Assembly (NCBI RefSeq): GCF_000004075.3
Contig: NC_026660.2
Coordinates: 29,577,498-29,641,497, forward strand
Direction: 5' to 3'
Length of the DNA stretch: 64,000 nt
DNA from: Cucumis sativus
Lineage: Eukaryota; Streptophyta; Magnoliopsida; Cucurbitales; Cucurbitaceae
Part shown: positions 45,654 to 58,424 of the stretch, piece by piece
Numbering within the stretch: the stretch's first letter is position 1
Layout of the letters: every line of letters starts with the position of its first letter
The notes under the pieces: generated by a model
Database searches by the model: none
What the model was told of the DNA's origin: nothing
The model's input: the letters and a program-made list of their open reading frames with translations, nothing else
Made by a program: the position numbers and the translations under genes

Positions 45654-46241
45654 ATGGCAAAATCATGCGCCATCATTCTTGTTTCTGCCCTTTGCTTTCT
45701 CTCCTTTCTTGACATCGCCCTCTCCTCCAAGGATCGTTTCTTCATCGAGGGAAAGGTCTACTGTGACACTTGCCGCATCCAGTTCTTCACCCGCGTCAGC
45801 AAATACTTGCCCGGTATTATTGTTATTATTTAACACATTCATTTTCATATCATAATTATATATATGTAATAATCACATCACATATTATAATCAGGGGCTA
45901 AGGTGAAATTGGTTTGTCGGGAGGAGGCGAATGCCGGGAACGAGACATTCACCGGGGAGGGGGTGACGGACAAGAACGGAGTTTACAAGATAGAGGTTGA
46001 CGGAGACCATGAGGAGGAGATTTGCGAAGTGTCATTGTTGGAGAGTGCGGATGAGGAATGCAGTGACATTCCTACCGATGGTTATGGACATTTTGCCAGA
46101 GTTAGCATTACTGGTAACAATGGTATTATTAATCCTGTTCGTCAAGCCAATCCACTTGGGTTTTTGAAGAAGGATGCTCTTCCACAATGCAAGGAGGTTC
46201 TTCGTGAGCTTGGCTTTGATGATGTTGGCATTCTCGTTTAA
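45654..46241 (+). CDS. Pollen Ole e 1 allergen / extensin-family secreted protein, copy 2
   Basis: Two exons: 45654-45813 and 45895-46241; 168 aa, same exon lengths as copy 1. The signal peptide and first exon protein are identical to copy 1. Six differences overall: T107E, G108E, G110S, E111D, M144L and A164V (copy 1 to copy 2), four of them in a five-residue loop around Cys109, which makes this loop more acidic. All six cysteines and the Asn69 glycosylation site are kept. A TATA-like CTATTAAAAC lies about 85 bases upstream. Both copies look functional. Confidence 0.95.
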
Positions 46242-47474
46242 TTCTTTTTAACCATTCATGTGCATCTAATTAACTTCAATCTCCCATGTGTTACCACCCT
46301 CACTCCTTCTCCTTCGATGTATTGTGTTGAGAGAAGCCCTGTTGTTTAATTAACAAACTATATAGAACACTCAATCACGCATGGCTTTTCTTTAATATCT
46401 CTTAACTGCTCCCTCTACTTTTCTTTTCCTCCAGCTTTCACCACAACAAACACTCTACCAAATAAATAAATAGTAAAAACATAGCAGCTAATTAGGTATT
46501 TTAAAATAATATTTACATATCCCAAACACCTTTTAAATCTCCCTCTATATAAAGAGTTGACTATACCAATGCATATATAATCCAACTCAATCCTTAAAAT
46601 TCAAATTTGCTTATCTTATTACTTATTATTAGTAGTAGTAATTGACTAAAATTTCTTAGCAATTAAATACAATGTTCATTAAGAGCTAAACTTATGGAAT
46701 TAAGATTGAATTGGTTCAAACCCAAAACATTTATTTAAATTGTGATTCAACTCAACTAGCCACACAAAAATAGTACTACAGAAATTAACCTAATCAAACA
46801 CTTACAGTTTGGGTTGCATAATTCGAATGGTTGGCAGATTTTAAAAAATAATTCAACTTTTCATTTAAAAAGAAAAGAAAAAAAAAACCCATCCATTTTT
46901 AACCCTAAATTGATACTCGTGTTATATATATTATATATAATTGGATTATCTCATCATATATTATATTTTATTATTGATTAGATGTAATGGAGTATAAATT
47001 GCAACAAAACGTTGTAATTTGGTATTAAACAGATTTTAAAAAGCCTTAATTTTCTTAGTTGTCAAAGCTCAGTTCTTTAGTTGGAAAAAGAAAGTGAAAT
47101 TAATCAAAGAGTTGATATCTTCTCTCTCTCGTTCTTTTCTTTACGTATATATATGTTTATATTAAAAAAAACAAAAAAAGAGAGATAGAAATTTCAACCG
47201 CCGTGCATCACACGCTATATTTTTTTTTCAAATTAATTATCATTAATTTCGATAGCCCACTTTAGAAACCTTGCAAATTTGAAAATTAATCCTCATCATC
47301 TCAATCCCATATATCCCATCCCCCAATATGAATCATCGGATCATCAGCTCTTGATTAACCACACAGATAAATATGTATTTACATTATCATATCTCTCCAG
47401 TAATTAATTTAAACTCTATATCTCTAATTTCCACATAAAGTCATCAAAGAAAAAAAAAAAAGAAGAAGAAGAAG
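46242..47474. other. Convergent spacer between Ole e 1-like copy 2 and the Dof gene
   Basis: Holds the 3' regions of both genes. A/T-rich; a poly-A/GAA run at about 47449-47475 abuts the Dof stop codon. No other coding signal. Confidence 0.5.
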
Positions 47475-47996
47475 TTAAGACGATTGACCGTGTTGACCGA
47501 TAATCTTCCGGCGTTTGAAAGGAAAAACTTTGGTAAAATCCTGTTCCGCCACCGTCAGATGCCACCCCTCCACCGTATCCAATTCAAGCTGATGAATAAT
47601 CCCAGAAGCCGCATCGTAATACTGCCCATAATCCTCAGACAGCTCGCCGGAAAGGGTCCGGCAATTAGGCGGCGGCTTGGCTCTTCGACGACCAGCTCCG
47701 ATGGGTACGTTACGGAGCGCCCCACCGGCCGTCCAGTACCTTTGACAACCCTTGCAGAAATGTCTAGGCTGATTAACATTGTAATTGTTGAAGTAACAGA
47801 ATTTGGTGTCCATACTCTTACATCTTGGACATGGAATAATCTTTTCCGGCCTCTTCATCTCTGTTTCATCACCTTCACCACCGCCGGCGACCGATCCTCC
47901 TTTCTCTGGTTCCTCCTTCAATTTTCGGGTTTGTAAATGAATCATAGTTCCAAAAAGTTTAATTCCATCGGTGTTGCTACTATGAACCTCAGCCAT
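47475..47996 (-). CDS. DOF1.5: Dof zinc-finger transcription factor, DOF1.5/COG1 type
   Basis: Single exon, 173 aa. The Dof finger is complete: Cys56, Cys59, Cys81 and Cys84 in a CX2CX21CX2C arrangement, with [20 protein letters not shown] and the basic tail GAGRRRAK. Dof proteins bind AAAG cores in the nucleus. The N-terminal [11 protein letters not shown] and the C-terminal [22 protein letters not shown] are features I associate with DOF1.5/COG1 (also called CDF4), a repressor acting in light signalling and tolerance of stress. The second Met of the frame (47996) is preferred to the upstream one at 48029, which would add a hydrophobic stretch not usual in the family. No intron, as typical. 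Confidence 0.93.
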   Translation of the reverse strand: MAEVHSSNTDGIKLFGTMIHLQTRKLKEEPEKGGSVAGGGEGDETEMKRPEKIIPCPRCKSMDTKFCYFNNYNVNQPRHFCKGCQRYWTAGGALRNVPIGAGRRRAKPPPNCRTLSGELSEDYGQYYDAASGIIHQLELDTVEGWHLTVAEQDFTKVFPFKRRKIIGQHGQSS

Positions 47997-48115
47997 ATGT
48001 AAAAACAGAGAGAGAAACAGAGACCACACAGGAACTTTTTCCCCCCCACCTCCCTAAATTATTCTGTGTGTTTTGGAAGAGTGTATTGTGTAGAGAAGAC
48101 ATATAGGGAAATGGG

Positions 48116-48124
48116 TTTATATAT
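48116..48124 (-). promoter_or_regulatory. Candidate TATA box of the Dof gene
   Basis: ATATATAAA on the minus strand, about 120 bases before the start codon. Confidence 0.5.
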
Positions 48125-48645
48125 GAATTGAGATAATGGAGGTAAAAGTACTTAAAAAGAAAATGCTTTATAATTTATAAAAGCAGTAAAACATGAGAAT
48201 CAATGGGACAAAACAGACGCCAATTAGTCAAATTGATATGGTGGGAAAGAGTGAATGACTGGGTATGAGCCTTTTTTTCCCCCTTTCTTTTAAAATATAT
48301 ACATCATTTGCTTCATGTCATCATCAGATTCTCTATCAATAAAGAGAAAAAGGAAAAGGAAAAAGAAGTGGGAAATTTTTATTTTTTTAGAAAGCAAAAA
48401 AAAAAAAAAGTATCTGAAAAGTAGTTCCTAATCTAAGGAGTGATATTGGTTAATGGGTACTTTTGGTAGAAACTTAAAGAGATCAAAAACTTATTCTTAT
48501 TGGAAATTTCCACTCTCTTGATTAGTCTTCCATTCTTTATGAAAGAAAAAAAGAAAAGAGAGAGCATCAAAAAATAGATTATATTCAGAAGTTTAGGAAT
48601 AAATAGTGCATCTGGTCTCCTTCTTCTTGTTTAAGTTTCACATAA

Positions 48646-48646
48646 T

Positions 48647-48705
<59 letters not shown>
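48646..48705. repeat. Compound (CTTT)n(CT)n microsatellite upstream of Dof gene
   Basis: A TTTC run followed by about 12 CT units, about 650 bases upstream of the Dof start codon. On the Dof strand it is a GA/GAAA tract, and its AAAG cores are Dof-type binding sites. Confidence 0.9.
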
Positions 48706-48711
<6 letters not shown>

Positions 48712-49007
48712 TGGATTGTTCGTCTTTAAAGACTCAACTTTTTGAATTTTTTTTTTTTAAGTAGTGAAAAAGTTGCATTGATACTTAAAGTTGAGAGCTT
48801 TTGTTAGGGCTTTGTTGATATATCCCTCCTCTTCCAAAAAGCCTCATTTTATGGTTGAAATCTAATGGGTGGTGATCAACTTTTCATTGGGTTTTTTTCT
48901 TCCCCTTTTTAATATTAAATTTGAATTTTGTGTTATGGACAAGTGTACAAGTATCTTTCATATATTGCAAATATATGATAAGAAAAGAAAGCAAGCTTTG
49001 ATATGGA

Positions 49008-49010
<3 letters not shown>

Positions 49011-49068
<58 letters not shown>
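49011..49068. repeat. (TA)29 microsatellite
   Basis: Twenty-nine uninterrupted TA units. Such a pure long run is expected to be highly variable in length. Confidence 0.97.
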
Positions 49069-49073
<5 letters not shown>

Positions 49074-50658
49074 TTTAACAAATAAGAGAGATTCTTCTTT
49101 ATCTATGTGAACAAAGGTTTGGGGAAACTTGAAAATTTCATCTTTATTTTAATTTGAAAAGTGGGGCCTTGACCTAAGGAAAGAAGAGATAAAAAGACGT
49201 ATAGAAAAATATAGTGAAGAAGACTTTTATTTATTTATTTATTTATTAAAAAGAAGTGTCTTTTTAAATAGAAAATAAATAAAAAAATTAGAAGAAGAAA
49301 ATATATGTATACATATTCTAAAAATGTATAAATGTAAAATCTTGCTTTCTTTTTGTTGGGAAAGTTGGGAAAAAAGATGCAGTTTCCTTTTCCTTTTTGG
49401 GGAGAAAAAAGAAAGAGAAGAAAAGAACAGAAAAGGCATCCTTTATTTTGAGTGCTTCCCTTTTAATTGCATTTTAAATGTTAAAAATACATTACCCTAC
49501 CAACCAAACCCATTTTCATTTTATTTAAATTCACATTATAATTTTCACAAACCATTCCAACATACGAATCATCCACTACTTTCCTAAACTTCACATTTTT
49601 AAAACCAACATTCATTCCCTTTTATTACATTCTTTAATCACTTCTCCATTTCTCCTCCTTCTCTTATACAAATTCCTCACAACTAACAATCACCTTCAAA
49701 TAATAACACATACTACCAAAATTTATGATACAACATACAATATATATATATATATACACGAAGCTCAACGCTTATCCATCATAGACCAATATGTAATCAC
49801 AATAGACATAAATTGCTTAATACACATGGGTATGACCAAAGGATATGAGCATATGTGTTTACTATTTAATAAAATGTGAATCATATTTTAAATTAATCCA
49901 ACAGTAACGTCATGTTTACTAGAATTGCCACCTCCATTTCTTTCCATTTTACACTATCTGTTGGATAGAAATGCATTTTCCTTTTTTAGAGCAAACAAAT
50001 TAGATGGGAGTAAGGGATGATTGTAATTGTAATTGTCTATAAACATTTTATATTTTTTGGAACATTGTCTATCTTGTATTCACGGCAATCAATATGGAAC
50101 ATTTAATATAAACTGCCAAACAAATATCAAATTGCAATTTTGGTTGAGGACATAGATGATTAATCAACAATAATTTGATATCATATGTTAACGTGATATA
50201 GTTCAAAATCAATTGACATAAGAGTATATTAAAAGTTTGACTATAGATGAAATATTTAAACCTCTAACTTCTCTTATTGAGAACATAAATGTCTATGTAA
50301 TTAAACCTGGGAGTAAACATGTATTAATTTGGAAACTTTATGGGTGTTGATGACACCCACTAAATTTAACAAAAAGCGAAGAAAAAAGATTGATAAAGGA
50401 TGCCGATGAAAAGGTGGGTTGATGTAGAAGATCAAAATCTTAAACAAATCTCTCAAACTCACGAAATTTAGCAACAGATCTGGGTTACGTTTGATGTGGT
50501 TTTCTTTTCAGAAGAAAAAAGAAAAACTTTTTCGATTTCGTTCCATCTATAATTTTATTGTATTTGTATAAAATAAAACTAGAAGGTGAAGATTGAAATA
50601 AGATTTGTTTTATAAAGAAAAGAGGAGGATAAGTAATGTGAAATTGTGTAAGCGAACC

Positions 50659-50820
50659 GGGCCTCATGCGTCGGCCCAACTATGAAATTGGGCTAAAGCA
50701 TCACACCGAAACACTATCTTCTCAAAAATTTCTCAGCAACTCGAGTTTTTCCTCGTCTCTCTCTCTTACAGTTCACAACTACTTCCCCTCCCCCATTTTT
50801 TAAACTTTTCAGATTCAGTT
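50659..50820 (+). promoter_or_regulatory. Promoter-like island without an assigned gene
   Basis: GGCCCA at 50673-50678 and TGGGCT at 50689-50694 are followed by a pyrimidine-rich stretch (CTCGTCTCTCTCTCTTACAG) resembling a plant leader. A short frame starting about 50848 (MGFKTHLHIR) ends at a GTAAAT that could be a donor, but no second exon was found. Confidence 0.3.
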
Positions 50821-53800
50821 GAAGAGTATCAAATATTTCCAAAACAAATGGGTTTCAAAACCCACCTTCACATACGGTAAATTTAGAGAATAAAGTAATT
50901 TATACCATAAAAAAAAGTATAGAAATCCAAGTGGTTCTTATCACTCTAGCTCTGATGATTAGATCAGAAAGTGCAACTCTATAGCTAGAAGAAGAAAGTT
51001 TTGTGAGTATTTTTCCTTGGAATCATCATGATGTTTTTACATTTCTTGACCTAATCCCTTCCTCTTAGGATTGTTGAGTTACATTGAATTATTCTTTAGC
51101 TCAATCAACTGTGCATGTGGAAGCATGCCTAGTATTTTACTAATATCAACTTCAATTAGGTCAAACTTCTTTATTTAGCTAAATTAGGGAACTAATATGA
51201 TCCTAAGCAAGGGCATACATCCCATTAAGCATTTAATAAAGCTCAATATAGACCGATTAAGGTCAAGCACTCTAGCTAAGCCCATGTTTAACCCATTCTT
51301 TTATGTTCATTTTAGTCTTAAATTTGTCAACTTTAGCCTAAATCATGTTATTTTCAAATGGATTTTGTTGTTTTTGTCTTTTGGGAAATGTGAATTATAG
51401 TTTAAAATCACCCCTAAAAAAAGGTAGTATTTATAAAATGATTTTATTTTTGATAAAAACTTATATCAAATGGTTTTAATTGGTTACGGAACAAACAAAA
51501 CCATACTCTATTACGTTAAACAATGGTCTCCAAAAAAAACTATCCCCCCATAAGTACAAAATTGTTAAGTTTTACAAACTATCCTTACATTTTAAATGCC
51601 TTTCAAATTTTGAGCATTGTTTCATTTGAATCCTTTTATGTAACAAAAATATATATATAATATATCACTTACCGTTTAAGGGTTTATTTGGGTTTTGGGT
51701 TTGGAAGAGGAAAATTGAAAAGAAAGTAGGATCCACTTCACGTGGGTTGGACAAAGTTATCCCTTCCCCAATTGAATTTATTATTGTTTGTAGACAGATA
51801 GATCGATAGATAGAGAGAGAGAGAGAGTTGGTGTCATGGGAAATCCAATCTCAAAAAATTACCTCTGAATTTTGATCAGCTTTTCGTTGGTTGTACTAAT
51901 TCCCTTCTCTCTCTTTTCTCTCTTGCATTCATCACTCAGATTCACTGCATTCCCTCTTCTCTTTACAAAGTCTTTTTTCTTTTTTTTCTTCAAATATAAA
52001 ACCAAAATTATTCCTTTTTTAAAAAAAGAAAATTGTAAATGCTTTAATTGAGAGTACGAAAATATGGCAAAAAGTGGGAGAGCCAGAGTAGCCACGCCAC
52101 CTGTCTGTCACAAATTCCTTCCTTCCAAATTGTAGTTTAAATCTAATTAGCGATATGCATTTTGCATTCTTCTCCCATTCACACTTTCATATAATCATTC
52201 ACCCAATCACCACATTCTTCCACCTCTCCTTCCCTTTATCATTCCTTTCTCTTTCCCATGTGTAAATTAGGTCACAAAAACCCATCTCCCTACCTTCTTT
52301 TTCGCCCTTTCCTTACCCCTTCCTACATTTTTATTTTAAACCCTAAATAAAATTCATTTCCTATTTTAGTATAATTTTTCTTTTACATTTATCATCATTT
52401 AACTTATTTGTATACTAACTAACTTCTTATGATAGATACTCAATCAATACATATCTACCTCAATCATTCATCCTCAAATCAAGTAACTGTGTCTATGTAC
52501 TCATTTGTTACTCTTTTCAAACTAAATTAAATGAAACTCCAATAATCAATCATCATTAACTACATCAATTAATCTTGTTCCTAGTTAACTGCAACCATAT
52601 ACAATTTTTGTTTTTTATATATATGAAAATTAACCCGATAAATATCATCTATTGAGTATAGTCAAAGTCTTTGTGAATGGAAGTTGTTACTTTCTTATTA
52701 ACCCTACTCAACTTATATAAGCATTTAAAAATAAAACTACCTATAAAGTCAATTATAATCTATATTTTATAATTATTACGTATGAATTAATGAGGGGAGG
52801 GAGCAAACAATATTAGGAAAACACTATCAATAAGAAAAAAATAACTTTTAGAACGTCATGAGTCATGAGTCATGCCACTCAATTTAAAATTTGTTAAATA
52901 ACGTGTTTTTGATCGATTTTCCAAATGTAAATTATGACTTACGTATGTATAAAACATAAAAATAAACGTGACTAGATGATGGAAAACGCATATATAAATT
53001 AGTTAGCATAATTTGATGATAATTAATTAATATAATTCTTTTTAGAGGTAAAGATTTTAAATCTCATAGTATAAATTACACTAAACGCCGTAAATGAGAC
53101 CATCAAATACCACATTTATTTAACATTGTCGAAATCTTATTAAAAAATTTGATTTATCATTTTAATTGATAGATTTACTTTTTTTTTTCTTTTTTTAAGA
53201 CAATCTACTGCATAATAATGTTAATAATTTATATTTTACTAATTCTTTGTATTCAATTTCCTTAATTCCACCTTCACTAGGAAACGGAAGGAAAATGACA
53301 ATGAGAGTGCAATAGTGAACACTTGTGAAGTAATAAAGCTATATGGACTTGTGTTACATGTCAAAGAAATATTTGTTCGAAAAGGGCTCATCAAAATGAA
53401 AAACAAATATATATGTACGAATGGAGTTTGCAAATGACACGAAGTTTATTCTGTACCATATAATAAAAACACGATGGATGTACTTTTACCATTTTTTTAA
53501 CATTCATTTTAATGTGAATTCGTCATTAAAATTAATAGTATAAGGTTTTTAAAGCTTGTACCTTTTCAAAAAAAAATAGGATGGACCGATGGTACTGGAC
53601 GTTCACCTAAAAATATCAATTTATTTTACCATTCACTTGTCAAAATTTAAAAAACTTCAAACTTAGTTACGTGATAATAATTACTGTCAAACTACACATT
53701 ACAAAATTTAGTCTGTACCATTAATCCTTTTTTTTCTTAAATTTTGAAGGGTCGTTCGTTTAAAAATCAGTCTTATGTGAACTAAAGGCTTTCAAATTTT

Positions 53801-56800
53801 GAATTACAAAAATCAAAGAGAGTACAGAATAGAAATAAAAGTACAAGACTGTACATGTGGCTATATATGCACCAAATTTTAAGGACTAAATATAGTTTTT
53901 TTTTTCTCTTTCTTTCTAAAATCACTAAAATTGTTTTCAGAATTACTTTTTCTTTTTATTATTATTTCACATCAGCAATGCATATCAATGGGCACGTGTG
54001 ATTGTGAAACAATACATGAGAAAGTGAAAAGAAAGTTGTCCGATATGTAGATCCTGGAGGGATACTTAGATATATACATACATATATATGAAATGTGATC
54101 ACTGATGTTCACACACGGATTGCGGTTAATTATTATTAATTAGGTGAACTTGTGACATAGATAAAAAGAATTATTATTTTAGGGTTTAGAAAGACACAAC
54201 TTTACTGCTACTATACGTGTGAGTTCCATAAATGAGAGACAACATTAGAGGACACCAACCCAATTTAAACCTAAATTAAAAGGGTTAGAGCGTTAATAAT
54301 ATATATCCTTTTCAGAAAATTTTAATTTAACAATTCAGTAAAGGAATAAAGAGGAAATTAGGAAACAAAACTGAGTGGATAGTGCAGGTGTATTCATTAA
54401 ACCAAGAACTTAGAGTTGATTAATTAATAATTATTCTAACCAAAATGGTGAGTGGGGATTTGTGCTTTTTCAAGTGCCAAAGTTTAGGGTTGTTTGTAAC
54501 ACAGCTTTCCATTTCTGAACCAGACATCTTTTCTTCATCCCCTTTTCCAGTTCTAAATTTTTTTTTAGTTTAACAAATTATTTCTTATATTTCTACATAT
54601 AATTATATATAACCCTTCTCTTTTTAGAAAAAAAAAAATCTTCAATAAATTCTCAACCATAGCTTCCACATCAAATGAATCCAACTTATTTTATTATATA
54701 CAATCCATGGTTAAATTTATTTTATGTATCTTCCTCATTTTGAAAAAAGAAAAAAAAGAAAAAAACTTTGAACTGTTATTTTCAATTTATCCTAGAAAGG
54801 ATTTTTTGATGTGCTTATCTTTATCTAATAAAATATGAACTTACCCATGTGTTTAAAAAAAAGTACCCTTCATCATTTTTTTTAAAAAACACATCGATAA
54901 GTTTCTTGATAACACAATATTTTTTGTTCTCATACTTGTAATTCTAGAAACTAATTACTCATAATTTGTGACCCAAATCATTTATTAACAAAAACGTTTT
55001 TTAAAAACAAGGAATAGATGGGACGTGGATTTATATTCCTCCATTTATAGTGCCATTATTGGTCGCTGGGGAAATTAAATTCCAATTATTCCAAGATGTG
55101 TGAGGATGAAGACAGACCCATTTGCTTTAGCGACTTAGAATCCATATCTGAAGCATATAGTGTGTGTGTGTGTATGAAGAAGCATTATAATCAATCTCAC
55201 CACAAAACAAAAAAAGAAAAGAAAAGAAAAAGAAAAGAAAAGGCAGAGGAGAGTTGTATATTGCAAAGAAGCACTTAATTGCATCGTGGACATAACCCTA
55301 AGGTTCGGACCCAATGCCACAGAGATATGTCTCCCAGTTTTAATTTGCTCCCCATTCCTCTTTTCTGTCTCCTATTCTTTTTTCTTCAATCAATAATACA
55401 AATTTCACTTTCAACTTTCACTTCAAAAATCAAACCCCATAACTTTGACTATTCTTAACTCAAAATATGCTTTCTTCTTCCTTACTACTTACTCTTACTG
55501 CACAACTCTTTTGATCTTTATATTTTCATTATTATACCTCAATCATTTTTTCCCTCTTACCTTATATTTGCTCAATTCAATTCCTTCATCTAATAATTGG
55601 TGGATATAATACTTTTCAAAAGGGCTGTTTATATGTCAGATACGTTTATAGCAATGTCTCAAGAATAATATTATGTAGGGAATTTCATTTTTTTGTAGTT
55701 CAACAACGTATCAAGAATAATAAAGCAACATTGGGAGATATAATTATGGACTTTTCTTGTTTTATTCACTTAGTTCAATTCAAATTAGTATCACTCATTT
55801 TTTTGGATGGAATTGTGATAAATCTTTAGTATCTTGGTAAAAAAAAATTAACCTCACTCGTTCAAGTTTAAAATTAAAAATTGGAGTAATTGGTTGATTA
55901 ATCTTTTTTAGAATAAAAAATAAAGTGTATAGTAAAAGTTTACAATTTGATTATTTCTTCAAACTTTTTTTTTTTTTTTTGGTTATGTGTTACGTATATT
56001 GGCGAATTAAGTTGGAATTTATTACTATGTTTTGCAATCATTCTCATAAAATTTATTTCATTAAAGTACAATAAAAAAATATAAAATATTTCCCGTGAGT
56101 TAATGAACTTAGATGCAATAAAATGATAAACTACCTTATATATTCATTTAAATGATTGTACTTAACATAAGAAAATATGAGCCGAATAATTGAAAATTGA
56201 CACACTAACCGATCAAAAGAAGCCCTCCTCATTTAATTATAAACTCCTCCAAATTAAATGTAGATTATAGAATGCTGATATGTACTAATGAAGTTGGAAG
56301 AGAAAAGCATTCCTGAAAAATGACACGCATTAATTAAGAGTAATTAAATCAAAATTGAGGCCATTAATTGCACAAATTGAGTGAATAGTAAAAAACGATG
56401 GATATAGTAATTAGTCAAATCATGTCTCTTAATTACAACGGTATAATGAACCCTATTATTGGTTAAGAATGGTCTTACTGTTTTAATTAAGTATTAAAAA
56501 TATGGTTAGGTTAAAAGAGTAAGGGCAAGAAGCACAAATTTCGAGTAAGAAATCTAACTCTAATAATTTGAAAATGAATGGAAAAGAATTGTTATATATA
56601 TAAAGATTAAATTAGTGAATGGTTATTTGGTATAGGTGTAGACCCAATGTGATCATCTCCACTCACTCGAGGAGGCAGCTAACATATACATAAATTTTTA
56701 TTTTATTTATAAAATATTGGTGCATTGGTACATAAAATATTATTGTCTACGTCCATAATAATTATACGAGATCAATCTTTATAAAAGTTGACAAGGAATA

Positions 56801-58424
56801 TAAACTTTTTTTTCTCCTCGATAATAATTAAAAAGGAAAAAAAGAAGATTGTTGATTATTAAACTAAAGTGAATTGTACACGTTTTGGGGTATATATATT
56901 ATCTGCTCACTAGATTTTAAATGTTACACCCTTTGATTTTAATTTAGTTTTAACAATTTGATCATTACATGGTTCAATATATACTCACCTTCTGTACATC
57001 TTCAAATGTACAGTATTTTGAAATTAAATAACCTAGAATCAATTAAGTTTTACTGTTTTTTAGTCAACATCCAAAATTAGTAATTTAGTAAAAATTTGAG
57101 ATTAAAAATGTAAATCTTGAAAATTAGAAACATAATATTTTAAATTTAAGTACTAAAAAAAGTGAAATAAAATTCAAATTTTAAAATTTAAAATTGTAAC
57201 ATAGAGGGGAAATCCAAAATTCTATCAAACAAAATCATTTGAAAAGCTATAATCAAACTAATGGAATTCATGGTTTTTGAGAATAGGCTGTATAATTTCA
57301 TATATATAATAAAAGTGAAGTAAGAAAGAAAAAGAGGATGTGTGTGAAATGGATAACAGTAGAAAATAGAAATAAAAGCAAAAGGGAATAAATTCACAAA
57401 ACTAAAATTGGTGCAATATTTTCAACGAAAAAGAATCAATTAGAGATATAAATAGGAGAAAACATGTTGAGAAATATGTATAGAATGAATTGATATTATT
57501 TGAATTGGAAAAAAAGAAAAGGGATGTGATGAGATTTGAATAAAAGGACATAAAGAATTGGAGGAAAGGAAATAAAAAATTAGGGTAAGAAGGTATTTGT
57601 GTGAATTATGATGTAATGGGGGATGTCATAAATGAGTAAAAAGAATGGAAAAAGGGGTGAGAATTTAGGGGATATGAAATTGAGGAGGGAAGCACAGTGT
57701 TTTAATTGTACACCAAACTATTCCCGTTTTAGTAAAAAATTGAAAGAGACAGAAAGCCGATGATGTCCATTCACAAACAAAAATTTTAATACGAACAAAA
57801 TTCCCACATTGCATTCTCCATTTAAAACATTTATATTTCTAAAATTTCTTCTTTTTTCTAAAAAAAAAGAGTTGACAATGTTTAGTTAATTAATTAATGA
57901 ATTGAACCTGGCCATTAAGTAAGTGAACGGTGGAAATTAAAATTGAGCTAAAATAAAAAAGAACTAAATTCATAAGTCTCTTTAAGCAGCTTCATTGTCA
58001 CATCTTCTTATCAGGTTGTAATTAATGAATACAAATTTGAAAGTTGAGTTGAAAAACAAAAAACATTACAAATATTACGTAATCATTGAATTACAGAAAA
58101 TAAAGAAAGGAGGAAACTTTATAAAGTTAGTGCAAATTATTCATTTTAATGGCGAATGAGGAGGAGAGGGAAAAAAAATAAAAAAAAAAAAGAAAGAAAG
58201 AAAGAAAGGAACAAAAGCAGCTTGAATGGGGCCCATAAAATGTCCTCTCAAAAGACCCCCAGATGTGATTTTAATCTTTCTTCTACTGCACTAACATAAT
58301 TAATTTTCGATTTTATGATTTCCATTTTTTTTTTTATCAAAAAAATAATAAAAATAAAATTGGGGTTGTCGTTTCGATCTTATTTGGTCGCCAAATCTTC
58401 CCCAAAATTCTCTCTTCCATAATC

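Larger units (their letters stand above)
42281..46270 (+). repeat. Tandem gene duplication (Ole e 1-like pair)
   Basis: Two related units, about 42281-43120 and 45445-46270, with start codons 3145 bases apart. Similarity covers the promoter end (ATCCACAAAAA, then CCTATAAAAC versus CCTATTAAAAC), the leader, both exons and the intron position. Intron sequence and the 2.3 kb between the genes are not alike. Confidence 0.85.
48125..58424. other. Long intergenic spacer (10.3 kb)
   Basis: No protein gene is supported. Contents: two large microsatellites (listed separately), long A/T-rich stretches and a promoter-like island at about 50655-50820. Short open frames are low-complexity. An open frame at 55096-55278 ends in Lys/Arg-rich repeat sequence and is not credible. 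No tRNA or recognised microRNA seen. The last kilobase should include the LSH promoter. Confidence 0.5.

Noticed and set aside
48869-49078. Frames translating the TA run into Ile-Tyr repeats on both strands
   Set aside because: Pure translation of a microsatellite.
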